Assembly (NCBI RefSeq): GCF_024586455.1
Contig: NC_065923.1
Coordinates: 4,343,501 to 4,407,500 of the forward strand
Origin: Bactrocera neohumeralis
Lineage: Eukaryota; Arthropoda; Insecta; Diptera; Tephritidae
Direction of reading: 5' to 3'
DNA length: 64,000 nucleotides
Position numbers and translations under genes: made by a program. Each line of letters starts with the position of its first letter. Within the stretch, counting starts at the first letter, position 1. The notes under the pieces were generated by a model that saw only the letters and a program-made list of their open reading frames with translations, did no database searches and had not been told where the DNA came from. Shown piece after piece: positions 35,746 to 47,576 of the stretch.

Positions 35746-38700
35746 GTTCTGGGTTCAAGGGGGATCACCTTGAGGGGAACCACATAGATTTTGAATAAAT
35801 TAAGAATTTTAAACTTATGAACACAGTCTTATTTTTCCGAAATTTTGAAGTTGATCTAACAAACAGCTTTGGAAATATGAGCTTATTGGTGCGAACGGCT
35901 TCCAAAACTTTAACCGCATTTTTCTCATAACGGAAATTTTTTTCGTAACGGCTTTAACGATAGATTTGAAATTTCACTTAACATTTTTATATATGTTCAA
36001 GGATCGATCGAAAGAACAAGATTTTGACAATTTGACAGCAAAGAGTCCGGTATATGAAGAGCTACCTGTCAAGTAGCTCGAACAAAGTCAATCGTATGCG
36101 ATCGCTTTTCTAAATCTAGAATAGTAGACCATGCCATGATACCTTGGACTAATCTTCTAACTGGTTACTTTTTAGCATACGAAGAATCAATTGAAGAAAA
36201 ATTATCTAAAAGCACTTTGTTCACAAACTTTTAAATCAAAGGAAATAAACTCAATTCTACTTCTTCTACCAAAATGTGTTCTGAGCGGCTGTGAAAAAAG
36301 AAACACAAAATAAAATTACAGCTCACCCTAATGTGTAGCACACGAAAATGTGGGCAACATTTCATAATCCACACCTCCACCGGCGTGCAACGCATTTTCA
36401 TCAACGTCATAATCGCAGTAGCAAAAGCAACAATGGTCGCATAAGTAGGAATAAAGGGAGATATCAGCGAAACAAAAACAAAAACAACAGCTGTCGCGCA
36501 TATTATGACCAAGTCATCGTGCAACAGCGCTGATTTTTTTTTCAATAATTTTTTATATTATCCTTTTTTGCCTCTGCCGTGAGAGGCTATATGATAAGCG
36601 CACAGTAACTGCAATAAATACAACAACAACACATTGGCTATACTTAATGGCGCTCAGTGCGATGCGCAGGACTCGACTGTGGCGAACTAGATATGAATGT
36701 GGCAAAACACTCGACCCAGAGAACAGACAGTTCAAGCGACAAATAATAAAACATAATTTCTACCCCACAGGCACGAAGCTGGAGCCAAGCCATAAGCGCA
36801 AATACAAGTAGAAACCATTGAGTATCATACGCTTGTAGCCGAGGGCGGACGAAGTGCAGAAGTGCTAAAAGAGAGCAGGCACAGAAGCTGAAACGGGAGT
36901 TATGTGCGATTATGAACGCTCACTTATGGAATTGCTCGCTGCTGAGCTGAGCCAACGTACGCACGTCGCACCCCCGCACGGCGGACGAGAAAAAACAAAC
37001 ACAATGAACAGTATGTCAAAATCTCTTCGGCGGCACACAATGGCTCGCACACACAAAGAATTTAAAGCACATCTGCTTTTGCGGCCAACAATCGGCTCGG
37101 CTTTGGCTCCGGCTCAGCGGCGGTGGTGACTGAATGCAGCCTCTGCAGTGCGGTGGTGTAAAACAGCTGCTGCTATCGTTGTTATTGTTCAGGCGAACGT
37201 GTCTTGATAAGAGCATAAAGCGCATATGCTCGGCAGCATTGCTATCAGCGTGTGTGGCTCGAAGTGCAACTCTGCAGTGAGAGGCAAGAGAATCAACTCA
37301 ACGTGGTGCTCAAAATGTATATGAAAGAAACGTCGCTGAGCACATTTCTACTACAATATCCCGTGTCACTACGCTATATGCTACTTTCGTATGATTTTAC
37401 TACCTTTTTACTCCAATTCTAGTACTACTTTTTCTTACTTACTACAAACTCTCGCTGGCGCTCTTGCCTGCGAAAGCTGGTTACAAATCGTCCGTGATAC
37501 GTCATTCCATAGCTGCCGAAATGTGTTAAAGGCGAGAAACTTAGGTAATCTAGATCTCTCGCCTCATGCGCCTGATGGCAGGCATTTGACGAGAGCGAGA
37601 GAGCAACGCGCCTTCTGCCTATTGCATTGATAGCCGTGGTAAAAGCCATTACACGGCAATGCCACACAGCGCACATAACTCTCTCTCTCACTCACCACCT
37701 CAATCTCTGCGAAAAACTGTCGCTCTCCTTTAGGCATTAAGCAAACGTACCTGCTTCATTCTTCCCTGCTTCGTGGTTTTTTTTGTTTGGCATTTGCAGT
37801 ATTTTGTTTTTGGCTTTTACACTCCAGCAACCAACTAACTGACTGACTGTGTGACTCTTCATGTCAAATGGTAGTAAATTTACTACATTTTTGCGTGCTA
37901 ATTGAGTGATAAATTGGGAGTGGATTTTTGTGCACTTTTGGTTTTGTATCCGATTCGGTTGATGATATGTACTTCGGTGTACAGTGGCTGCTTGCAACAC
38001 AACCACCACCAACAACAACAGTGACAACGTTGCTACTAACACTGGTGGTTCAGCATGGCTCAAGGAGCACAAAGCACACCTACACACACACACATACAAA
38101 TTACTCACGTCATGCACATGTATTTGTATTTGTTTGTGTTGTATAAATGTGTGCGCGCTTTGTTGTTGCTTGTATTGCTGTTAATGTTGGTGTTAGCAAC
38201 TGATATGCTTACAGATTAAATTGTTTAATGTTATTATTAAAGGAGAATTAAACTTAAGCGGAAAAAAGATATTCAATTGCGGACAGTCCACACTCCCCAC
38301 ACACACGTACATACAAACGCTTGTGTGTGTATGTTGCTGCGGGTCAGTAGTGGTCATAGCTGGCTGGCAGGCAGAGAGTGAGAGCGTGATATTTCGTAGG
38401 TGCACGGATGGTTGGTTGGTTGGTTGTTTGGTGGGTTGATCGACTGCACTGGACGGACGGATGGCTTTAGAGGCGCGTGAGTGCGCTCGCTTTTCGAATT
38501 TGATGTTGGGTTTTTTCAGTTTTGGTTTTTGTGAATCGAAAAGGGCACATGCACATGCACACACACACAAGCATATGCGCATTTTTTAGGTTTTTTGCTG
38601 CGCTGGCTGTATTTTGAAATGTTCTCCGCTTGTTTTGCGTGCGATTTTTGTCAACGGCCTTTCTGTCGACTTTGGTCTTTGCAGCGCTCGCCTTGCGCCG

Positions 38701-40234
38701 CGTTTACTTGTGTGCGCATCGTCGCTTGCTCACCTTGCCTTTCAGCCTGTCTGTCTGCCCAGTAACGCAAATATCTCGCCGAATACTTGCCTAACTGCGT
38801 CAGACATGGGCGCAAGTAGGCACAAATCTGTTCGATTCGGTTTGTTGGCCTGTCTAACCGTCCATACGTCTGCCTCCATTCGCAGATGCATGTACGAGTG
38901 TGCGTGTGTGTGCATGTCTGTCGCGTATCAACGCGCATACAAAAGAGGCGATAAATAATGTTTAATGTTGTGTTGAGTGGCTCTACTCTTCTACTCTGTT
39001 TGGCTTCGCATTGTGTGTGGTGTTATACGAGTGCTAGATTGTGTATCTTGATTTCTTTGCATTGTTATTGTTGTTGTTTTTGTTGATTTGTGTATTTTGC
39101 CTTGTTGGTGTGCAGTGTGCTGAGGTAATTCGATGCGCTTTTAAGTAATTGAGCGATAATTAAGTGGGTAATTAATAAATGTTTTATTTGTATGCTTTAC
39201 ATTTTTTGAAGTAGATTTCAGGTATATATGAAAAAATTAATCAAACATTTGACTTTTGAAGTGCTTTAATTTGCTCGAATTAATTATATGTCACTTTCGA
39301 AAAGTACGCAATGACTTTATCAGTCGATCTGCGGCGCTGATTTTTAGGCGTTCTACTTCTTAATTAACTTGTTTTGGTGATAATTTCTGATTGATTCTTC
39401 TGACTCAGCTTCGGTATGTGCGTATGAAAAAAGTAAATACATATTCTGGTAAAAATCATAAGATAATGAACACCATATGTATGTACATACATACATATGT
39501 ATGTGCGACAAATATTTAGTGTTACTCATAGGAAAATACTGCTATGTTAAGAAGCTAATTTGAATTGCGAAATTGGTCTTTTCATCTTCCCATTTTGTTC
39601 TGTACCTGAAATTAGTTTTCATATGAGATTATTCATATCACGAAATTTTTTGTCTAATAATTTCGATTTTTGATGGCTAACATTTAACATAACTGTTTTT
39701 ACTATTATTTCTGATTAAAAAAAAATCTCTTAATTTAAATTTATGATTTTTGTAAATACAAATTTAATATCTCAAATTTTAAATTTTTTCGATAACCTTA
39801 ATAATTGATGATTAATTTACTGCTATTTTGGCAACATTTTTAAAAAGGTATAACATTTTATATGTGTTTTTTAAGGTTATAGTTTTTAAATGAGATAAAA
39901 AAACCTAAAAACATAAAAAAAATATTTTTTAAGTGTTTGAATTTTTTAATAAAATTATGCAAACCGTATACAACAATATCGAAAAAATTATTTAAAAAAA
40001 GGCTATTGAAAAAGTATCTCAACTTGGATATCTATTATAAACAAAACATCAGTTGTTTTTTTTCGGTAAAAGTTTTTTATTTTAAATTATTTATCAGTAA
40101 TTATTATAAAAACAAACCCAAAAAATAATAATCGTAAATAAAAAACTAAAAACTAAAAATAATAAAATTGATTTTAAATAAAACTGTAGGTTATTTTACA
40201 GTTTAAAAAACTAATTCTAATAACTTTAATTTTT
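35746..40234. other. Non-coding stretch with GA-rich parts
   Basis: No supported gene. 36,560-38,950 is richer in GC and carries CT/GA runs and CA repeats. 39,600-40,230 is very AT-rich. Confidence 0.6.
37590..37735. promoter_or_regulatory. GAGAG/PHO-like motif cluster
   Basis: GAGAGCGAGAGAG (37,590), GCCATTAC (37,645) and CTCTCTCTCACTCAC (37,681) lie within 150 bp. GAGAG elements and GCCAT cores are the known binding words of GAF and PHO in fly Polycomb response elements and promoters. This is a pattern match only; many GA-rich fly sequences carry such words. Confidence 0.3.
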
Positions 40235-40505
40235 TTATTAGTTATAATAATATTAATTTTTATTGCTTTATTTTTTCTAATAAATTTAATTTTAAATATG
40301 AAACTTTAAATAAATTCGAATAAAAAACTTTAAAAATATACATATATAATTTTATTGACCTGAATTTTTCAATAAGTTATAATATTATTAATTTTAATTG
40401 TATAATTGCATGAGTTTTTTAATAAATTTGATTGTTAATATGGAACTCTAAATAAATTCGAATAAAAAACTTCAAATATATTAGAAAAATATCGCTAATA
40501 TTAAC
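40235..40505. repeat. Two copies of a ~140-bp AT-rich unit
   Basis: TAAATTCGAATAAAAAACTT occurs at 40,311 and again at 40,453 (142 bp apart). The preceding GTTATAATA...TTAATTTTA words repeat about 135 bp apart (40,241, 40,376). The two units are slightly diverged and end close to the mariner fragment at 40.53 kb. Confidence 0.7.
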
Positions 40506-40529
40506 TATGAAAAAAAAAAAATAAAAAAA

Positions 40530-40934
40530 GCTAAGTTTTTTAAGAAGTTTACAAATTATCGCTAAGGAACTTAACATTCATCATCAGACGGATCAGACCA
40601 CTTGAAAAAGGCTGGCTACAAAAAGAATTTCGATGTTTTGGTACCACATGAACTGTATATTTAATGTTTAAGGGACGGAATTAACATCTGTGATTCCCTG
40701 CTGAAACGAAATGAAATCGAAACATTGCTGAAGCGAATGGTAACAGGAGACGAAAAGTGGATCAAATACGACAATAATGTGAGAACAAGATCAGGGTCCA
40801 AGCGTGGTGAAGCTCAACAAATGGTTGCAAAGCCAGGATTTACGCCTCGAAAGGTCGCTAGTGGAAAAATGTCAAAAAGTGTTCGTTCAAATTCGATTGA
40901 TTAGAAATACGAAAAGACTTTTTCGACTACCCAA
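40530..40934 (+). mobile_element. Truncated mariner with one intact TIR (Himar/irritans-like)
   Basis: Plus-strand frames read LQIIAKELNIHHQTDQTT (HTH, near 40,541), KRLATK, then NEIETLLKRMVTGDEKWIKY (near 40,712-40,771), which carries the first catalytic Asp, and KRGEAQQMVAKPGF. After that comes an internal deletion and the right TIR, ending ...CTTTTTCGACTACCCAA at 40,934 before TA (40,935-40,936). The left end is not recognisable. The TIR matches the 290-bp MITE at 29.6 kb. Confidence 0.85.
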
Positions 40935-40939
40935 TATAG

Positions 40940-43879
40940 TACTATACCCTCGTACTGATGAAAGCTACAATAACCAACTCTCATGGGCCCCCATTTTTCA
41001 TGGAAAGTAAAGAAATCTTAGCTTCATGAACCTTAAATGTCTACACAACCGTTCATCATTAATGTAATGATTTAATCATATTCTCAATTCAAGTCAAACA
41101 CAAAAAACACTTCTCAAACCAGTGCCACTACTATTAATAAATCCCACAATGCTAATCACAACACCGATGCCGCAAAACTGCCCCCAAAAGTTCACTTATT
41201 AATCATTAACTTGGCTTTCGCACTTACTTTTTACACACCACCGACATGGGACTGTATCAAATATTGCGTGTAGAACAATATACTCACAGTACACTTCGGA
41301 AAAGGAGCGAAAATACAAACAAACAGCGGCAACAACAACAGCAGCGACAATGCCGAGCAAACAAAATTATGCTAAAAATCCGCCCCTATCAACGCCAAAC
41401 GCTACTTAACATGCCACCCTGTCAGTTTGCCACTTAAAAAGCGTAAATCAGCATTTAATTTTATTCAAATCTACACACACACACACACACACCATAAGCG
41501 CGCGCACGAACCACAAACACACGTACGTGTGGGCATGCCAGTGTGGTTGTTGTAACAAAGTATGAGCGCCATCAAACCAAATGTATAAACCAACAAAGCC
41601 AACAACTTACAACACAGCCGAACAAAAAAACACACTAAAAGAACTACAAAAACAACAACGTGAATCAATGAAAAAGTGGCAACAATGTGCCACAAAAATG
41701 CTGACGAGAAATTCACCAAAGGTGCTGAGAGGAAGAGCACCATAATAGCACACCCATAGGTGAAGAACGGTCAGGGGAGGAAAGGGGCTGCGCACAGGGC
41801 TGGATAAACGTATACATAAATGCCAAAAATAGTAAGCATTACAGCCAAAGAATGCCATTTCAAGAAGAAAAACTGTCGTAATAAAAAAAGAAAATATCGA
41901 AAAAAATGAAGAGAGTAGTGGCAAGAGGCGTTCGGCTGGAGGCGCAGCCAGAGAAAATGTATGTGAGAGCCATTTAATGTGTCAAAAATAAAACCCAAAC
42001 AAATAGACATATGCATGTGTAATTATTACATTAAGCAGAAATGGAAGTGACACGCTGTCGTCGATGAGCGAACGGTAGGGGTTAAACGGCCGAAAAGAGA
42101 GCGCGCAGCCAGAGTGTGAGCAGCCGAATTTTTGGAGCGACAGGAAGGCCAGTCGTTGGTAGCGCCGACAGGAGCGGTGACAATTGACAGAGACGATGTA
42201 CTTACATATAATTTTATGCATGTTTGTGTGTGTACGATTGTAATTACAGTGTGTGTAATGGGGCGACGGATAAGCAACAAAAATTGTACGCAAACACACA
42301 TATGCACATAAATACAACGAAATGCCGATAAGAAACTTGTCCAAGAGGGGCGCACGGTGGCTTAACACAAATATATACACGTATGTGGTTGTGTGCGAAG
42401 GTTTGATGACTGAGTAATGCTGCCGAAACGACGTTCGTGCGACTGAGTGGCTGACTGACTGCTAACGCCGCGCTGACAAAAGCGAAGAAGCAGAGCATAA
42501 AATATAAAAAGTCGTAAACAAAAACAACAACACAGGAAAGCATAATATGACGCCAACAACCAAACGTTTTCAAAATAAATCAACACAAGCAGCAAAGCAG
42601 AGGCGAACGCGCAGAAGACAAAAGAGCAGAACAAGCAGAAGTCGCGATATGAACAGCAGCAGCACAGCAAAAACAAAAAACCCAACATAGCACTGCGCTA
42701 ATAAAATTCAACAAACAGCGACACAGCGCTGCCACCAGAAGGCGGCGCGGCGCGGCGCGTAGAGAGAATGTGTGCGCGCTCGTTGACAGCAGCCAGGCAA
42801 AAGTGTATGAAATATAAAAACCGAAATAAAAGCATGGCCAACGTAAAAGCCAGCGAAAAGTTATGAGGAGAAAAATGTAAAGCGCGTGTGGCCAGTAGCG
42901 GTGCGCTGTTGGGGGAGTGTATGCGCGCAGCAGTAACAGCAACAACGCCAATAATAGTGCCAGCGGCTAGAGGGTGGAAGGCGCTTACAGGTTTGCGACG
43001 CGCGCGCAACGCCAACAGCGCGGCAACGACGCAATAGCTATGTGTGCTCGACAACGTTGTGTTGCTCGCGAGTGCCGTCACTAGTGGCGCGGCGCGACGC
43101 AAGCATCGAAGTCACCATCGTCACAGGGCCAACGAACATTTAACATGGGAAATGAACATGAACAAGCACACGCACCTATATACATACATAGATATAGATA
43201 TGCCAACGCAACAGCAGCGCTGACGACAAACACAAACGCATGCACGCGATAGCTGTCTGCGGCTGTATGGGCGCTTTACGCTCGTTAACCGACACACACA
43301 CATGCTTACGGAATTTCGTTGAGCGCGTATAAAGGTAAACCAGCGGCGCGCGTGTGTGTGCATGAGAGCGCTCGGTATCTGTGAGAGGCGCACATCCAAA
43401 GTAAAACTCAAATCGTTTGCAACAACAAGCAGCGCGACGACGTACGCTCTCACAATATTTTTGTATTTTTAATTTTTTGTATTGCTTGTCTTCGCTGACG
43501 CTTCATCAAAAGGGGCGCTCAGCGTGCAGAAAGGTGCCAAGGGAGCGCGGTTAGCGGCTGTGACGCGCTGGCAGAGACAAATGTTACATTCAGTGCGCTC
43601 ACACAGCGTAAAGCACATATAAATCTGTACATACATATGAAATATTATATATGTATGTATACATGAAAGTGTAGCGAGCGCTGCCGAGACGCGCAAACGA
43701 GCGAACAGCACCCCACAGCAGGCTACGTCCACACACACTTTCGTACCTTGATGGAGGCAGCTAGCCGTTGCGGCGGCGTAGCGCTGAGGCAGGCAACGAA
43801 CAAACCGAACCGAACGAACGTACGAGCAAACGAACGTGTAGCGCACGAACGGGCTGCCAGCAGTACTACGGCCAAGCGT
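40940..43879. other. Upstream region of the 44-kb leader, GC-richer toward the gene
   Basis: No supported gene. The many open frames on the minus strand (41.5-43.9 kb) are rich in Cys, Ala and Arg and come from CAGCAA/GCGC-rich DNA. GC and CpG rise from about 42,700 to 43,860 (GGCGCGGCGCGG near 42,741), as is common just upstream of fly developmental promoters. Confidence 0.5.
41473..41492. repeat. (AC)n microsatellite
   Basis: A 20-bp uninterrupted AC run. Confidence 0.95.
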
Positions 43880-45972
43880 TTCATTTAGCAAAAGCAGTTT
43901 TTAGTTTCGAGTTTTGTGCTGTCGCTGTTAGTTCGGCCGCAAATTGAAGTTTAGTTCCTTTCTGGCTGCTGTCAAATGTCGTCATGTTTTCTTTAACGTA
44001 CGCGCGACGCGGCAATAAACAACAAAACATAAAATCCATGCAATAATTTGCAAACAGCAAACAAGTAATTTGTGAAAGACGTGAAAGAGTGAAAAAATAT
44101 AGAAATTCACAAAACAATAAATTAAATTAATTAATTGAAAAATTTGCAAATATTTGGAACAAACTAATAACAATTAAGTGAAACATTAAGACGCTCTGTC
44201 AACGCTAGCACATTGGATTACGGCGTTTGACTGATAAAAAAATAATAAAATAAAATTAACAGCAACAACAATTCAAGCATTGGTTAATTTAATTAAATGC
44301 CAAGCGATTTAAAATTAGTTAAGGAATTAATTCCAGCGATGCAAACAGCTGTAAGCAGCATTTCGAGTGAAGCGAGTGATAACGACATATTTTGGAAGCA
44401 CTAAAAAATTTTCGAAAATTCATAAACTCTAGTGTGCAGTGCAAGGCAATTGAAGCAGAATAAACAAAACTAAATTGTGAAAGTTTTTTATGCACAAAAC
44501 GGAGGAAAATTAATCCAAATTAAGTGCAAGTGACAAAAAAATTGCAGCAGTCAACAAAATTGTTACAAAAACAAATTAAATTTTTACAGCTAACCGGTTC
44601 GTGTTCGAGTGATTTGCACAACAAAACAAAAACGCAGCAACAACAACTGGTGTACTGTTTGTTTGTGTTGCAGCGGTGAAATTTTGTTTGACGAAAGCCA
44701 AGAAATCTAACAATAGCAAGAAAGCCAGTTGCCAAAAATTGGAGCAATGCAATAAAAAGTGCTGGCAACGCAACAAAAATATTTCACAAAACAACAGCAA
44801 ACAGTGTGAAGTAGAAAAATTATTTAAACAAAAATTTTGCAATAATTTTTGCGAAAACATATAAATCAGAAATTATATGAAAAAAAAACACAACAACAAC
44901 AACGCACAATTTACGCTGATAAGCCGCAATCTCTAACAAGGCACACGCCATACAAAATTAATAAGAATGTTAAGTGATTAAATATGAGCAAAAACTAGGC
45001 GAAAGCGAAGACAATTTTTAAACAAAAAATGCGCATAATTGAATTTGTGGCAAAATCAAAAATATTCAAATACAGGCACTAAAATTGTGAGTGAGCGCAA
45101 AAAATCGCAAAAGTGTGACAAAATATAATATTTTATACACAAAAACAAAAATTGTGAAAGAAAACAAATTTTCAAAAAATTAAACAAAATTTCTGCGCAA
45201 AAAATAAAATTGTGCTAGCAACAATAAAAACTCGTAAATTCGTTGTTGGACCAAGAAGTTGTGCGTGAGCAAAGTAAATGTGCAGCGTTTATGCCTTAAA
45301 TGCAATTGCTGACTGCTAAAATTCCTCAACGAACGCCAGCACGCACCACAACGCTGAGCGCTCACACACACACACACATGCTCAAGTAGTGACTGTGTGA
45401 GCGATAAGTTGCAAGCAACAAAAGAACACGTGCAGCTGACTAGAGCGAGCAGCAACAGCAGCAGATAAGCCATAAAATGTAAACAGCAGCTAAGGCAACA
45501 ACAAAAACAATAGCAAACAGCATTCGCAAAATAGTCCAGAAAGATTTAAGTGTGTGAATGTGAAAAGATAACGACGAAATCAACCTAAATTCCAAGTTCC
45601 TCAACTCAAATGTAATTCGAAAGGATTTTCAACACTTCAACAGTATTATTGCAAAACAAAACAAAACTTAAGTAATTACAACAACACATATTCCTAATAA
45701 TTAAAAGTGTAAGCGAAAAGAAATTTTGTGCTGAAAACAAATTGCGAACAAAACAAACAAGAAAAGTCAACAGAACACACAGTATCGTCAAAAAATCCAA
45801 CGACAACAAAGAAGGCAGTGTAAATTGTCGCAGGCATTTTCGGTGTGTTGATTGATTGGTGTAAGCGGCCGCAAGAAAGCCAGTGTTAATGTGTGTTTTT
45901 TCGAGCGATGCAACTGATTGTTGACAAAATTCCCATGTTTTCGAAACAAACAACGAAACGCAATTCCAAAAA
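43880..45972 (+). other. Probable 5' leader exon (UTR) ending at a GTAAGT donor
   Basis: This 2-kb stretch has the composition of a long fly 5' UTR: A-rich with AAGTGAAACA, CAAAACAA, GTGAAAG and CAACAACAA words and no long frame. It ends at a strong donor, CCAAAAA|GTAAGT (45,972|45,973). It follows a GC-rich CpG-rich region, as expected of a promoter. The start is not fixed: initiator-like AGCAGTTTTTAGTTTC lies near 43,890, with no obvious TATA box. Many short upstream ORFs occur. Exact transcription start and any further leader exons are unknown. Confidence 0.5.
45908..45972 (+). CDS. Possible first coding exon (21 codons) joined to the 47.6-kb frame
   Basis: An ATG at 45,908 opens MQLIVDKIPMFSKQTTKR and runs to the GTAAGT donor in phase 2. 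A 3' splice site with a CTGCTCTCTGCAAAAATTAC tract ends in CGGCAG| at 47,560. Joining 45,972 to 47,561 gives a split codon AA+T and then IKKPT before the methionine at 47,577. The long frame has no stop from 47,532 onward, so the join is fully open. If real, translation starts here and the protein has 27 extra N-terminal residues. Chance phase agreement is 1 in 3, so this is a hypothesis. Confidence 0.4.
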
Positions 45973-47560
45973 GTAAGTTTGGCCCAACAAAATTGTTAAT
46001 AATTTTATTGAATTAAAAATATATGAACGACTATCTATTACTGTGCCGTACGAAATACGAAATAAGTACTAATTCGTAAATCGAAAATAATCGAAATTCG
46101 AAAAAAGTATTTAAATACAAACACAAAAATAATAGCAATTGCTTGCAAAGCCGCCCTGAGGCAGCAAAAAATTCGCGCTCTCCATTTCCATGTGTGTGTG
46201 TAATTGGTGAAGTGACATTATTTGCACGAAAAGTACCGTAACAATATTTTGCACTTCAGAAACTAGTATGAAATACCAACAATAATAACAAAAGCAACAA
46301 CAACAACAACTAAAACAACAAATCGTTACAACAACAATAAATTCAAATTTTGGCAATCAGCACAACAACAGCAGCTACTGCCATTTGCACAACAACAAAA
46401 ACACAATTGCATTGATACTGCTCCTACCACGGATTTGTTAATTGAAATTTAGGTAATACACATTCATTGACTGAATTTGCAAACCTAAATAGCCGTCTTA
46501 TATTCTTTTGAACTTTCTAAATGTCAGTTAAATTATTTGTTAAATTTAATTAACTTTTGTTGTTGTAATTTTTTAGTAAAATAATTTTTACTGCCTAATT
46601 TTTGGATGCTGCCAGATTGTTTTTCAAAATTTTTTTACCAATGAAACATTAAGCGTTTTCGTATAGTTGTTGTTGTGTATGTTTAAATATATCGATATTT
46701 CAGTCCTCACCAGTTTTATTAATTCGTTCGAAGTCCTCTACTTATTTGTAAGTAGTAAACTTTTTCATTATCGATTTCTTTATATAAAAATTTTTTGTGT
46801 TGTTTTCTTAATCGTGAATTAAAAAAAAACTTATTTATAAAAAAATAATTGTGCAATTTGTTGGAGTGAAGGAAATAAATTTTTACGCCTATTGTTGTTT
46901 GTTGTTTATTGATTTTTGTTGTTGTGAATATTATGTTGTAGTTGGCGTGTGTGGAATTTTTAATGAAAATTCAAAGATACATTTTTGTTTATAGGTTATA
47001 TAAAAGCAAAATTTAAAAAATATCTGACCATGCACTTCTTACCAAATGAAAATTTTTACTTTGCATGAATCTTAACAAAATATTTTAAATATAATATTTT
47101 ACAAAATATATACACTGAAAATACTTGATATAATTTTTTTATACATAAAAAAAATATTTTAATTTTTTTTTAAATCTTCTAAACTTCCATTGAAGTCTTT
47201 AAGAAAATATGCTTCCAAATATCAATAACTACACTCGTACCCCTGCCCACCTCCAATCGTATACATAGATCCCATACTCGCTATAACTGCAAAACACCTG
47301 CAAAGATTTTATTAGAATTTTACTAAATCAAATAGACAAAACGATTTGTTTTATTAGTCCTGACAGGTTTCATAAAAAATTCATTTCTTTTTCTCAAATT
47401 TAAAAATCAAAATCCTAAATTCTTAAAGGCCAATCACTTTTCATGACAACCCAAAGAACTTAAGCAAAGAAGTGGTGTTCGTGGCAAGAGCAAGAAGTCG
47501 AGTTTGTTTGCTTGCAAAATATCTCGAATAAAACGCTGCTCTCTGCAAAAATTACGGCAG
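45973..47560 (+). other. Putative intron between the leader and the long ORF
   Basis: Bounded by GTAAGT and CAG as described for the leader exon. It contains a second leader-like stretch (46,080-46,450, rich in CAACAA) ending near TTTAG|GTAATA at 46,451|46,452, which could be an alternative leader exon end. The rest is AT-rich with no open frame of note. Confidence 0.45.
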
Positions 47561-47576
47561 TATAAAAAAGCCCACA

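Noticed and set aside
41471..43891. Series of minus-strand frames of 80-140 codons
   Set aside because: Cys-, Ala- and Arg-rich readings of GC-rich and CAGCAA-rich DNA, overlapping in several frames, no domain and no consistent start.
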